Shown here in pieces: positions 41,663 to 53,338 of a stretch of DNA of 64,000 nt; position 1 is the first letter of the stretch, and every line of letters starts with the position of its first letter. Below the pieces are notes generated by a model. It was not told the DNA's origin. It saw only the letters and a list, made by a program, of their open reading frames with translations, and searched no databases. Source of the DNA: Fragilariopsis cylindrus CCMP1102 (taxonomy: Eukaryota > Bacillariophyta > Bacillariophyceae > Bacillariales > Bacillariaceae). A program made the translations under genes and the position numbers. The DNA is taken from NCBI GenBank assembly GCA_900095095.1, contig FMBT01000399.1, positions 62,001 through 126,000 of the forward strand, in the 5' to 3' direction.

Positions 41663-43900
41663 ATGAAGAGATGTTTATGTCAAGGACGCTTTGATTTACT
41701 ACGTATTTTTCCGTCGTCGTCACTATCACCACGACCATCAACACCCAGGTATTATTTTTCAGCAGCATCTCCCCGTCTTTACGAATGGCGACTGCAGCAT
41801 GTTCGGCTTCTTCGTTGGACTTATGATTCGAATCGCCGTAGCAACAACGACCAACAGCAAAGAAGCTTGAAACATGCACTTCAAGGAAGACGTCTTTTGT
41901 CCTCAGCTTCTTCTGATGCTGATGCTGCAGAAATTACTACAAGTAACAGTACGGATAGTACAAGTACGCCAAATGTCACGACGACGACGACGACGACAGT
42001 GGAATCATTATCGAGTATTTCTCCCGACAATAGCAACGACGACGATGATATGATATTAGAAATAGTAACAATCATTCAGCAAAAGCTTAAGGAAAGTTCC
42101 GTCGAGATCGCTGCCCAAATATTTTTCGATCATTACCACAATATCAATAACAGCAACAATAACAATAATATTAGTAAAAATAAGAATTCTAACAACGACC
42201 CGCATTTGGGACTTATTGACATCCTCAACAATTTAGACGAGAACCCACAACAATCTGAAGCATTTTTGAAAGCAATACAAGAGCATGCCAACAATAACAC
42301 CAACAGCAAAGATACATCAACCACTACTACTACTACTACTACTACATTTCGACCAACGATTGATCACTATCGTATAGTCTTAGATGAATGGTATAACTTC
42401 AAACTACCCAGTGCAAAGCGGAATCAGGCATTATTAGACTACATGAAACAGTATGCCGGTATAAATTACGAAACAGAAACATGTAATTTAGTTTTAAAGA
42501 CATGGGCGAAGAAGGGTAATGCAGAAAGAACTCAAGATTTTTTAGATACAATGATTAAAAAGAAGGTACCGGTGGATATAATATCATACTCACATCTTTT
42601 ATTGGCATGGTCAAAGTCAAAATCACCTTTAGCAGCTAAATGTGCCGATGATATTCTACAACGTATGGAAGCGTACACAAATTTTGAACCTAATTCAGTA
42701 TGTATCTTACATGTTACTGAATGTTGGTCTAAATCAAAAAGGTTAGGAGCAGAATTTCGAATTGAAGAATTATTTACAATATTGAGACAACGACTAACAC
42801 AAGAAATAAAGAATAAGAACGATAAATCAACGAAATTATCATCATCATCATCATCATCATTATTATTATTAGATCACAACAATAATAACGATTGTGATAT
42901 AAAAAATTTGCAACAAATCTTTTGGAACGTTCTTCAGGCATACCAGAACGTTGAGAACGCACATCGTGCCGAAGAATTGCTATTAGATTTTGTTGATGAT
43001 TATGAAAACAAAAATAAAATATTTCCTCCAACGACTGGAATGTATCTTTCCGTACTAAATTCCTGGAATAAATCAGCATCTACGAATCGCGCTACTCGGT
43101 CAGAAAAACTTCTTCAAATGATGGAAAAGAATAGTACTAATAATGTATCATTATTCCCCCAACCAAACATAGAATGTTACACTGCTGTGTTGAATTGTAT
43201 CGCAAGCTCAAAAAAGTCAGATGCAGCTAAGAGTGCTGAAACGTTATTACGTCGTATGGATTTGCAAGAAGAAACTAAACCTAATCTTATATCATTGACT
43301 TGTGTTCTAATTGCGTGGGCTCGTTCTGACGATTTGAATGCACCTATCGAAGCAGAACGGATCTATGAAGAGATTCAGGATCGAGGGTTGAAACCGGATC
43401 GGTTTGTTTTTGCGGGTTTGATCACCGCCTGGGGACGAAATAATAGTGAACGTGAAGATCCCATGATCAAAGTTGAAAATTACTTTCAACGTATCAAAGA
43501 TATAGAACAAGAACAATCATCAATACTGTTACCGTCGGAAAATAATGGTGAGAAGGTATCTTCTTCTTATAAGGCTACCGTCGTAGAGTACACTGTGGTC
43601 ATTCAGGCATACGCAAATTATGTTTCAAGAAACATTGGTAAGTCAAGGGAGTCAGTAGAAAGAGTCGAGTCGCTATTAGATGAAATGCTGAAGTCGGAAG
43701 ATAAGAGTTTGAAACCGAACATTTTGACTTATGCTGCCGTACTTAAATGTATTGCAGCAGCTCGGCGTGTACCTGATCGTGGTGACCGTGCCGATATAGT
43801 TCTTCAGAAAATGTACTCGGAACAAGTAGAGATTACTCCGTACATCATTAACCTCGTAAAGAGATGTAAAAATATTCGAAAAAAGTCGACACAGAAATAA
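41663..43900 (+). CDS. Organellar pentatricopeptide-repeat (PPR) protein
   Basis: Single exon of 745 residues. The N-terminus is Arg/Ser-rich (RIFPSSSLSPRPSTPRYYFS) and fits targeting to mitochondrion or plastid. Low-complexity Ser/Thr/Asn regions follow, then from about residue 230 helical hairpins of about 35 residues: TCNLVLKTWAKKGNAERTQD, IISYSHLLLAWSKSKSPLAA, NIECYTAVLNCIASSKKSDA, LISLTCVLIAWARSDDLNAP, RFVFAGLITAWGRN and ILTYAAVLKCIAAARR. The '..Y..vi.awak......A..ll..M' pattern is that of P-class PPRs, which bind single-stranded organellar RNA and aid its processing, stability or translation. No DYW, SMR or PRORP domain is visible. The target RNA is unknown. Convergent with the translocator gene, 147 bp away. 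Confidence 0.85.
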   Translation: MKRCLCQGRFDLLRIFPSSSLSPRPSTPRYYFSAASPRLYEWRLQHVRLLRWTYDSNRRSNNDQQQRSLKHALQGRRLLSSASSDADAAEITTSNSTDSTSTPNVTTTTTTTVESLSSISPDNSNDDDDMILEIVTIIQQKLKESSVEIAAQIFFDHYHNINNSNNNNNISKNKNSNNDPHLGLIDILNNLDENPQQSEAFLKAIQEHANNNTNSKDTSTTTTTTTTTFRPTIDHYRIVLDEWYNFKLPSAKRNQALLDYMKQYAGINYETETCNLVLKTWAKKGNAERTQDFLDTMIKKKVPVDIISYSHLLLAWSKSKSPLAAKCADDILQRMEAYTNFEPNSVCILHVTECWSKSKRLGAEFRIEELFTILRQRLTQEIKNKNDKSTKLSSSSSSSLLLLDHNNNNDCDIKNLQQIFWNVLQAYQNVENAHRAEELLLDFVDDYENKNKIFPPTTGMYLSVLNSWNKSASTNRATRSEKLLQMMEKNSTNNVSLFPQPNIECYTAVLNCIASSKKSDAAKSAETLLRRMDLQEETKPNLISLTCVLIAWARSDDLNAPIEAERIYEEIQDRGLKPDRFVFAGLITAWGRNNSEREDPMIKVENYFQRIKDIEQEQSSILLPSENNGEKVSSSYKATVVEYTVVIQAYANYVSRNIGKSRESVERVESLLDEMLKSEDKSLKPNILTYAAVLKCIAAARRVPDRGDRADIVLQKMYSEQVEITPYIINLVKRCKNIRKKSTQK

Positions 43901-44047
43901 TAATAAGCTATGAATGGTACCATCGTCTTACGGACAGCATAAGTTCAAAATTTTACTATTTTTTTCTACTAATTTACACTGTGCACGGGTAGCTTCCTAT
44001 GCATTTTTCGTAATAAATTTGAAAGTAATTCATAAGTTTTTCCGGCG

Positions 44048-45499
44048 CTATCGTTTCCGTACGGCTGTATCCTCCCTGGAAGAAATAAGCTCGACATTTT
44101 CTTCGTCGTCTGTACCTGCTCCTCCGTCTTCTATGTCTGCATCATCAGTCTTATCGTCATCACTTTCTTCATCAAGTTTTACGTTTTTGGTACTTTCTTC
44201 TCTCTTTAATTCTGACTTTACAGACTGTTTTTCCAAAACAGAAACATACGAATATCGAGCCGATCCCATTAATACTACAATTATCCCCAAACCATTCATA
44301 ACAGTTATAGGCGTTTCAAAAATAATGGTCGAAACGGCAATCATTATAACTTGTTTTACATTTGCAGCAATGCTAGCATACAGAGAAAAAGATAGAGAGA
44401 GAGAGATGAAATATATGAATGTTGTGAGATGATGGGGAGAAAGACACGCAAATAACACTTTTTGTTTTTGTTTGTAGCTCGGTGGATTGGTATGTACTGA
44501 GTCATGTTACTCACCAGAGTGTTAATGGTGAAGTCATTTTATTAGCCATTAGTGAGCAAATGTTCAGTGAAAAGGAGAAAAGACCACTTAATAGGACTAC
44601 TCCCATTACGTAGTAATTCGAATATATCTCTGGACGAGATGCAATTGCCGCAACTTCTCCATTCAACACGCTCAGAATGATACACCATCCCATTGCTAAA
44701 GGTGCCATATGACCAAGTAGATCAACAGGATGAAGCTTCAATGAGCCTGTTAACATTTCACCTGAGGCAACAACTTTTAATGCTGCCAATACGACACATA
44801 AACAGGTATAGAAAAATCCTAACGTAGTGAAAGTCATATCTCCCCAAACTGCCATTGCGACACCGATAATTATTGGAATGACAGAAATAATACGATTGGA
44901 AGATATGACTTTCCCAACTATGATACCCATAATGATAGTAAGAGCTGGAACTGACGATCGCATTACCTGATTAAAATTCACCGACACATGGCGTAATGAG
45001 ACGTTCCCGATGGCAATATTTAGTGAAAAAATTATAGAAAACCCAATGATACTTCGTTTACCAGCACTGTCTAGTGTTTTTCTTTCAATTTTTCCAAGTA
45101 GACGCTGAAATATACCAGTTGTACCAGTTGTTTTGTCATGTTTCAGGCTCATAAATACAATCTGACTACCAATAGAATTACAGACCATATGAACGAAGGA
45201 TAGAAAATATGGATAGTGAAAATCAACTACTGAAAAGGCGGCCTTATTTAGAAGAGTAATACCAACATTATTGGCCGTCCATATCATTAGCCATAAGCTA
45301 TAGTTTTAGTAGAATAGACGAAGAAGACAATAGTGTGTACAATCGATACGAGAAAGTGAGAAGAAGTAGAAAAGAAAAGAAAGTTGTATTACTCGGCGAT
45401 TACATCGGACTGGACAATACCGATTTCACATATTTGTTTAAAGGATACTACTCACAATGATGCTTCCCACAAAAAGCTGAGTCTCCCATAACGATACAT
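44048..45499 (-). CDS. Triose-phosphate/phosphate translocator-family (SLC35/DMT) transporter
   Basis: Three exons on the minus strand: 45499-45456 (44 nt), 45297-44515, 44372-44048; GT-AG introns, 383 residues. The tiny first exon starts [14 protein letters not shown], and only its phase continues into [20 protein letters not shown], the conserved first helix. About ten membrane helices follow, with [20 protein letters not shown] (the family's VSFTHVIK-like motif), and the second splice restores [20 protein letters not shown] (family S-L-T-x-x-x-x-x-x-K-R). An acidic C-terminal tail ([17 protein letters not shown]) faces the cytosol or stroma. The family exchanges phosphorylated sugars or nucleotide sugars at plastid or Golgi membranes; no plastid bipartite leader is seen, so a Golgi or ER location is more likely. 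Confidence 0.85.
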
Positions 45500-45944
45500 T
45501 TTTTATTGTTTGTCCGCTCCAGTCGATGTAGCTTCTCTAAATTTGTGCTTTAGGCGCAATAAAATTATAATCTTGATCTTCTCGTCTCTTTTTGTCCAAA
45601 CTCTCTCGCCTTTTCAATCTCTGTTCGAATACACAATTACACTTTGCCTCTCTCTGCTGTCAAGTTTTAAATTTTTTTGTGAATTTAAATAATTATGAAT
45701 TTACTTAACGTCACTTATCTCAAAAAGTCATTTGATGGAGATGACGAACAAAGGGGGATACTGGCAGGGGGGACAAGAGTAGAGGAAAACAAAACAGAAC
45801 AATTTGTCGCGCCAAAAAAACAACAAAAAGATTAGATAAAATTTAAAAGAACAATGACAATCACATCGAAAGGAGAAGGAATTCCATTATCAAGCCAACA
45901 CAAGTTTGTACATTGCATTTTGCATCGCACTTAGTTCTATCACC
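45500..45944. other. Divergent spacer between translocator and RNASEH2C
   Basis: Non-coding, about 445 bp, presumably with both promoters. A 60-codon ORF here is unconvincing. No motif stands out. Confidence 0.4.
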
Positions 45945-46620
45945 ATGACCATCGCCGACGAACAAGAGAATTCAGGCGCAGCAACATGTCATATGTTACC
46001 ATGTAACATAGATTATGAAGGAATGGCGAAAACACATATGTACTTCAAACCAATACTGGTAGAAGATGGTATTTTAGCATCGACTTTTCGTGGAAGAGGA
46101 TTGTTGGCAGCAACAACAACAACGACGACGACTCAAGAAGAAGGAGAAGAGAAAATCGAGGATGATGAAAATGAAAATGCTAGCGCTGTGGTTGCAAAAC
46201 CACATTTGCTTTCTATAGAAGAAAATAAGATATTTTCAAAGGTACGTACGGTACGGACTAGCTTTCGAGGAAGCGAAGCGAAGATGACACGATGGGCTGT
46301 ATAATAATATATAATATACAATCTAGAAAGAAGGCAGATAGATGATTTTTTTTTGCGATAGAATGATTCTTTAATCTCATCGATCATCTAATCTCATCTT
46401 CGTTCTGTTTGTATGTATGTATCTATCGTTCATTCATCATTTTCTATTTTCTATTTATTTCGCAAACCACAGGCATCAATAAGTAATGTGGTAGAATGGC
46501 ATCATGAACACAATCCTCAAACAATCAAATTATTTCATCAGGAAGAAAATTCTCGTGTGCAACTTGCAAATGATTGGCATGAGATTGCCAAAGCGGTGAG
46601 TTATTCTATCATACCATATC

Positions 46621-46660
<40 letters not shown>

Positions 46661-46857
46661 GATTCGACTTCAACTTCGACTTCGATACATAAAAGTTGCT
46701 GTTACTACTGATGTTCGATGGCAGAAGAAAATATATTGAATTTCTCACTTATTGCTTTGGTTTACTTCTATTACTGCAATACCTAAACATGCCTCTTTTT
46801 GCGCAAACACTGACTTCTCACACACAGTTACATGATCCGTTACCAATTGAAGAATAA
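45945..46857 (+). CDS. RNASEH2C: Ribonuclease H2 subunit C
   Basis: Three exons: 45945-46241, 46473-46595, 46828-46857 (30 nt); GT-AG introns, all phase 0; 149 residues, close to the human protein (164). The frame upstream of the ATG at 45945 has only a TTG. RNase H2 cuts RNA-DNA hybrids and removes single ribonucleotides from DNA; subunit C is a non-catalytic scaffold that pairs with subunit B. Diagnostic parts are CHMLPCNIDYEG followed by MYFKPI and STFRGRGLL, matching the family's 'hLLPC ... F.p ... v.FRGR.L', and the C-terminal VVEWHHEHNP, ANDWHEIAKA plus LHDPLPIEE. A Thr/Glu-rich loop separates the halves. The second intron carries a TTA repeat at about 46620-46659. Confidence 0.88.
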
Positions 46858-47122
46858 AAATGAGAGAAGCCAAATAAGCACTACGTACGTTAGAGGTCTA
46901 ATGTAGAAACAAACTGCAGAAGGTTGTTATACTATCAACTTTGATTTTTCTTTAAATAACAAGGGCAGCGATTACATGTATTGACGAAATAAATTAACAA
47001 AAGAAAATAGCATTATTAAAAAAATATGTTTTTAATTATTATTTATTTATTTATTACATTCAAAATTAATATGGTAACTTAGGTAGTAGGTAGCGATTAT
47101 ATGATTATGATTATGATTATTT

Positions 47123-48706
47123 CTAAACGTTACACTCAAATCCGCAGCATGTACAACATTCATCGGTACAGGTAATAGTATTACCACTATCACAATCAGC
47201 ACCTAATTCTTCCAATCGGCCAAACGGTCGTCTTCGTGCACAAATACTGGCTGGCATATCACCAACTAATTCATTATTATGTAATTTTAGAATTTTTGTG
47301 GATACTGAATTACCAAGTTCTGACGGAATTGCTCCCGTCAATTTATTATCATTCAACCATAATTGAATCATATTAGTCATTGAACCAATCTCTGATGGGA
47401 TTGATCCAGACAAACCACAGTTGGCTGTAGAAAATGATGCAAGTTTACTTAAATTACCAATTTCAGATGGAATTGTTCCTTCTAATCCTGGATTATCATC
47501 TAACCATAATTCATAGATGTTTGTCATAGATGGAATAAAATCAAGTCCGCCCACTAAGAAACTATATCCAGCATATAAGTATTCCAATTCAGGTAATTGG
47601 ATTAATTCGATTGGTAATGATGAATTGTACATATTTCCGTCCATAACTAAATATTTCAAGTTTGATAATTTCACAAACGCTCCACCCGATTGTGAAATAT
47701 CACCAAAGAATAAACTGTATGAAAAATCTAATTCCTTCAACGCAGTTAATTGTCCAAATGCTGATGGGAATCCGTCATATTCAAATGATGTTGTACCCAA
47801 AAATAAATATTCTAAATTTGTTAACTCGCCCAAAAATGAAGTACCAAGTTCATCAGCATTATGTACAATATTGTTATACAAATCAATTGTTATTAATGTT
47901 TCTTTGAGTAAAGCAGTTTCTGGTGGAAAGGATCCTGTCAATCCATTTGTATCTAGTTCAATTTTAGTAATTTTTCCACCTTCATTACATGTCAATCCAT
48001 GCCAATTACTACAAACATCCTCGCCGGTTCCTAACCAACCCCGGCTACTAAACCAACCAGGAATAGTAACATCAGCACCAAATTGGATATCAGTCCAATC
48101 ACTACGCACTGCATAGGTCGCATAATATATACATGCCAAGGCATATAATTGTGTAGTTTGTTGTTCGGTTGTCATACGACTACCATCTTGAATAGGAAAA
48201 TTTTGCGTCATAACCCATTTCTTTGCACGGTACTGATACGTATTTGTCTTATCTGCATATGGTGTGAATTCATTTCCACCATACCGAGCTATACTATTGA
48301 TAATATCATTAATTTCATTTGCATTTGATGCAGTTGGACCAGGTGATAGTGTAGGATTACCAGCGTATGTTCCACCAGGAGAAGGTACAGGAACATTATC
48401 AGCATTATTATTATTAACACCGTTGGCACTAAACGGGTTGTTGTCCTTCTTCGATGACGACAAAACACCGAACGTAGCTCCAACTACGGCACCAATCACC
48501 ACAACTACAAGAATAGCAAGACCAATCCAAATTTTGCGCCGAGAAGCAGAAGAAGAGGACTTGTCTGTTGAGTCAGCGTTGTCGATGTCCACATCGTCAA
48601 CATCGTAGTCGTAATCACCTTGAGGTAAAGGTAACTCGTTTTCAGAGTTATTGACTTCGGTCTCTTCATTATTAGAATCAAATTTAAGCCAATTTGCGTC
48701 TGCCAT
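47123..48706 (-). CDS. Single-pass leucine-rich-repeat surface protein (paralogue of 38306-40011)
   Basis: Single exon of 527 residues. Acidic cytosolic N-terminus (DYDYDVDDVDIDNADS), one membrane helix IWIGLAILVVVVIGAVVGAT at about 60-79, then an external part. It repeats the paralogue's plan: an N-cap with LGTGEDVCSNWHGLTCNEGG, about ten LRRs (NGLTGSFP, PGLEGTIPSEIG, CGLSGSIPSEIG, NKLTGAIPSELG, NELVGDMP) and a C-terminal Cys cluster (CTDECCTCCGFECNV). No kinase or Toll domain. The shared layout with the gene at 38306 and the same orientation suggest an old local duplication with loss or gain of introns. Likely a cell-surface recognition or adhesion protein; ligand unknown. Confidence 0.85.
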   Translation of the reverse strand: MADANWLKFDSNNEETEVNNSENELPLPQGDYDYDVDDVDIDNADSTDKSSSSASRRKIWIGLAILVVVVIGAVVGATFGVLSSSKKDNNPFSANGVNNNNADNVPVPSPGGTYAGNPTLSPGPTASNANEINDIINSIARYGGNEFTPYADKTNTYQYRAKKWVMTQNFPIQDGSRMTTEQQTTQLYALACIYYATYAVRSDWTDIQFGADVTIPGWFSSRGWLGTGEDVCSNWHGLTCNEGGKITKIELDTNGLTGSFPPETALLKETLITIDLYNNIVHNADELGTSFLGELTNLEYLFLGTTSFEYDGFPSAFGQLTALKELDFSYSLFFGDISQSGGAFVKLSNLKYLVMDGNMYNSSLPIELIQLPELEYLYAGYSFLVGGLDFIPSMTNIYELWLDDNPGLEGTIPSEIGNLSKLASFSTANCGLSGSIPSEIGSMTNMIQLWLNDNKLTGAIPSELGNSVSTKILKLHNNELVGDMPASICARRRPFGRLEELGADCDSGNTITCTDECCTCCGFECNV

Positions 48707-50793
48707 TTTAGTTTCTTTTCTTTTTTATCTGTTTCCTGTTGCTGTAATTGCTGTAGTTGCTGTAGTTGTTGTGGTTGTTGTAGTTGCTGTAGTTGTTTTA
48801 GTTGTTGTAGGCTATTTGCTTTTGAAGAAGAACAATACGACTATTCTTTTTGAGTTGAAACTGTAAACTTCACGACTTTTGCTGACTGATCATTGATTTG
48901 ACTTCTAAATACCTTCCAGCAACGATACGCGTACGGTATTGGTGCAGTGAACAATAATCTTGAAAAATTTACAAACAAAGCGTTTTAATCTTGTGCTGGA
49001 TTTTTCAATGGATCTATTGTGGTCGCGTCATTTTTTGTATTGAATTTACATACTCCTAAGCATTCAATAAAGAACTGAATCAATCGAATCATCAAGTGAT
49101 CGGAAGCACTGTGACATCATCAAGTGTTGATACAATAGAGATTAAAGACTAAGGGGTATGGTATACTCCGAATGCGCGCTAATTTTAGATGAACAGACAA
49201 ACAAACACGTGCTGTGATGTGGAGTTGACAAACCTACAACTTGTACGTATGGTTGATACCATCGCATCGATACTACCATATAACGTACAGTACTACTGTA
49301 CACGAATACAGTAGTTGTTTGTGTGTTTGGTGTTTGATTTATCTTTTGATTACTAGTACAACAGTAGTATGTAGTGCACAATCAATATCATATTGTGCTT
49401 GACACAAAAACTGGTACAATTACTTTAACAATATAAAATCACTCTCTTGAAAATTTAGTAGAAATGAATATTATACCTCATGTGTTGTGTTCATTAATCT
49501 TGTTTGTTTGATCGGTTGATCAATAGATCGGTTGCTTTTTCAGAAAGAACAAAAAAAGGTGGGGTTTTAACATTTATTTTCATCGAATAAATATATGAAG
49601 GTTTTTCCTCTTGCATAAATTTGTGGAACATAATGTGTGATTTTGTCCCAACTTTTATAATCTGAAGAAGGGAAGATGTTAATGAGGTCCACTAGGTCCT
49701 ACACTATATTCATCATATACCACAGTATATGCAGAAAAGAATAAAGTTCATGGAGGGGGGTTGATTTGATTCTTTCCATGTGCCCTGTTCTATGCGGAAA
49801 CATAATGCAGTTGTCTGCATTATACGGTAGTATTTCCGAATAACTGAAGATACTGTAGGGCCGGGGGGGGGGGGGGGGGAGATGATTTTTCTTGATTTTC
49901 CTATCAATTTCTTTTTGCACGCTAGACAGATGGTACATTCAGCTTGGACATAGCTAGTTAGTCCTTTCCTACTACAGTACGGTGCCGTCATCCCCTTTTA
50001 TGGTGACGCATCGAGCGCTCACCTTAATCGTATTGCAGTCACGAACTAGCCATGACTGACGTCATCCGCCCAAAACGTAAGGGATCTTGTTTCTCTAGTA
50101 CGTGTGAAAATATGAAATTCCGACACGACACTAACGCGTACGTTTGTTCTCAGTACCGAATCAATGCTAAGAAGTACTACTAGTACACATGCCATGTTCT
50201 ACAAATAAATGATGTTGCGCTGTACAAGCTAAAGCATTTTTCTATCGACTGTGACGCCTGATTGCGAACGGGAGGATACGGTGATAGATATTCTGGGAGA
50301 TCTCGTGATGGCCTTGCTTCTCGATCTATTGTTGTTCACAAAGCAAGCGACTTGTAGCCTAAATTAAAAGTTTACCAGTTGTTATTACTTTGTAGGATTG
50401 AGTGAGTCGGTAAGGCAAAATGAACGAACGATCATATTAGCGTTGTGTGTTACCTTATTCGAGTATAGAGTAGTAGGAAAGATATGAGTAGCGCGTTTAA
50501 ACTCTGGTCTAATATTGAATACCTAGGAAAGGAAATCGTCGATGTCAATAGATAGACGGATATCGCTCCGACTTTGCTTTCGTATTATTACCATAGTGTG
50601 TGTGTAAAATTGATATTTTTTATCGACGAAGTACCTGTATCTAATAAAAATTCTTTTCCATATCTTCACAAAATTCATGACTTTTTTCTTTCTAATTTCG
50701 AAGTTATGGAGAAGCTGAGGTGAATTGATTTTGTAAAAGGTTGTGATTCAATATTAGTAGGCAGATTTAATAAGTCTATCGTGAAGGGAAAAC
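48707..50793. other. Long divergent spacer between LRR and KH genes
   Basis: About 2.1 kb without a credible gene. Holds a TTGCTGTAG-type microsatellite at 48738-48806 in the likely LRR 5' UTR or promoter and a G17 run at 49863-49879. The last few hundred bases precede the KH gene start. Small ORFs (49142-49381, 49699-49991) look spurious. Confidence 0.4.
49863..49879. repeat. G17 homopolymer
   Basis: Seventeen consecutive G in an intergenic region; comparable to the C15 at 28108-28122 and C18 at 3173-3190. Confidence 0.85.
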
Positions 50794-52923
50794 ATGAGCG
50801 TAAGTTTTTCGTTGTTGATTCGATTCTTTAATAAGTAGTTTTCTTGTTACGGGTATCGTATCCTTTTTGAGGTTTGGAAGATTTTTGAAGAAAATTCTAA
50901 TATTCTTTATCTACAAATTTGTCTTCATGGTACAATGTATTGCAGAATGATGGAAGAAGTCATCAGCAGGGTAATTATGGGGCACATAATCTTTCATACT
51001 TTGATCAAGGGACTACTGAAGCAGGATCTCTCCTCCGAACTCAGCAACAGCATCAGGAAGTACGTCAACATCAACAAGAACAAGCCTAGGGGTATCGGCG
51101 GATCAAGCCCAAGGTTCGGCATCGTCTCCTTCACAGTATTCGCAGCAACCACCTACTAATATGACCCAAACACAGCACGTAACCGAGACCATAGACGTTC
51201 CGACAACTTCCACCCACGCTGCAGAAGATGGAAAACAGAATCCTGCATCGTTCCAATCAGCGATAAAGTTGCTAGTATCAAATAACGTTGCAGGGTCTAT
51301 CATCGGGAGAGCGGGACAAACAATATCTGAGTTGCAAACTCAATCTTCTGCCCGAATAAAACTTAGTCAAACTGGGGACTACTACCCTGGTACGCAGGAT
51401 CGAGTGTGTCTTGTTCAGGGTCAACTTAGTACCGTGAAGCTTGCGGTACAGTTACTGTTAGAACGTTTTTATATGTTACAAGAGCAACAACACACCCAGT
51501 ATTTAGCTTGGCAACCGAAAAATGATGAACACGCTCCGACTCCGACGGGGTTTGATTTTGTTGTTCGATTACTGGTTCCTAGCTCAAGTTGTGGTATGAT
51601 TATTGGAAAAGCTGGGGCGAATATTAAACACATGGAAGAATCTTCTGGGGTATCTTCTGTGAGATTGTCTCCGAAGGACGGTCCTGATCAACCACAAGCA
51701 CAACAACATCAAACAAGGCCGGCAGGACCTGGAACACAAGAGAGAGTCGTGACGCTTACAGGACCAAGTAAGGAGAGCTGTACAAAATGTCTTTTCATTG
51801 TGATTGATGGTATGTTCGCAAACCATGAAATATCCCGATACACCAACATGACTACAAGTTATTCAAGACATCTTGTGCCAGGAACGTACACGCCTGCACC
51901 ACAACAACAACCAGGACGACCCCCTCACATGGGTCCCTCTCCGACTGGAGGATGGGATAGTCAAGATCCGTATGGTGACACACTCGTGATCAAAAAATCC
52001 ACTTCACAACCCGATCTTTCTCACATGTCAATAGAACAGCAGCGGCGTTTACAATCTCGAATCCATTCAGGTTCGTTCGTAGGAGGAGGAGGTGTTACTC
52101 AAATTGACCAGGGGAACCATCACTACAACAGTTCAATCAATCATTTATGGATTCACCCCAACGACCTTACAACTCAGAAATGCCACCACCACCGCAGATG
52201 ATGCCTAATCAAGATCGTGGGCAGCGATCGAATGCTCCAGTTGTTCCCATGTACCTTCTTGGAGGATCGAATCCAAGCCAGTTGGATCATCATCCCCAGA
52301 TATTAAGCAGTACTTCAGCTCCAGATCTACTGGCACTGCAATTCCAAGGCAGCTTACGACTGTCGGATACTCAGACTCTAGGTCCACCACCAGTAGATTA
52401 TAATCATTTTGCACCACAGATACCACAGCCTACACCACCAGGATTTACAGCCCAGATACTTGTACCGGATACTTTGATAGGTTCGATTCTTGGTCGAGGA
52501 GGTAGGACACTGAATGAATTACAATTACATTCCAACACGAGGATACGGATAAGTCAACGTGGAGAGTACGTTCCGGGAACAAGAAATAGAATCGTAACAA
52601 TTCGCGGACAAACTGCGCACAGTGTCAGTCTAGCTCAATATCTGATGAGCCAACGTATGGTATTACCACCAACAGCTACTTTTTCGGCAGGACCACCAGT
52701 ATCTCCTTCCTACCTCCAAACACAACTGCAGCATCAGCAGCAGCAACAACATCACCCTCCTTCTCCTCACAGATTTTCACCCCATCAACAATCATCTCCT
52801 TACAATGCAGCCCTGGATTTGCAGGCACAACAGCCTCAATCAGCGCAACAGAACCAAGTTTTGCACGAAACTTCTTTTCTACCGACTGATACTCATCCGT
52901 ATAATCCAGACAACGAGCGCTAG
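50794..52923 (+). CDS. Triple-KH RNA-binding protein (PCBP/NOVA-like), reading frame interrupted twice
   Basis: A first exon of only ATG AGC (50794-50799) is followed by GTAAGT and an acceptor CAG at 50945; exon 2 opens as Gln-rich NDGRSHQQGNYGAHNL. That frame meets TAG near 51088. A second frame carries the next part, open from before the ATG at 51161 to 52201, with KH1 (LLVSNNVAGSIIGRAGQTIS) and KH2 (LLVPSSSCGMIIGKAGANIK). A third frame (ATG at 52147, ends 52923) carries KH3 (ILVPDTLIGSILGRGGRTLN) and a Gln/Pro/His-rich tail. All three KH GxxG loops are intact. The family binds C- or U-rich RNA and controls splicing and stability. Each frame change equals one missing base; the second lies beside a GGGG run near 52111. 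Sequence error, a pseudogene or unusual splicing are all possible. The minimum safe protein is 51161-52201. Confidence 0.78.
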
Positions 52924-53338
52924 CTAGTCAGACTATCGAATAGAAGAATGATATGATAGAAAATTATACGCAGGGGCTGTGTATGTATATCGGTCGATGC
53001 CGCATCCCGAGGGGGCTACACCTTTAAAAATGGAAAAACAGCAGACGCTTAACTCCGATTTTTGGATGTTCCATCTTTTAACATCTCCTCTATAGTATTA
53101 TTAATAAAAAGCGTGTTTGTTGCCGCGTTCCTCTTCTACTACATTGTAGGCGACAATAAACAGAAATGTCGTTATGTTATTTATGTCTTACCGGAAGAAG
53201 TTTTAATGCACTAGTCGTAATATGCCTTGAACTTTGCTTTAGTGAATCGTATCACCTAAATAATAATTGTTTCAAAATGATGTGGTAGGTACCATAAACT
53301 TTCTGTAATTACATTGTGATCGGGACTCATCATCAATT
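52924..53338. other. Spacer downstream of the KH gene
   Basis: Presumed 3' UTR of the KH gene and promoter of the next gene; nothing notable seen. Confidence 0.4.

Noticed and set aside
45906-45944. Hydrophobic 13-residue N-terminal extension of RNASEH2C
   Set aside because: It begins at TTG, not ATG; RNASEH2C is nuclear and needs no signal peptide.
46530-46748. Minus-strand poly-Ile ORF
   Set aside because: Arises from the TTA repeat in an RNASEH2C intron.
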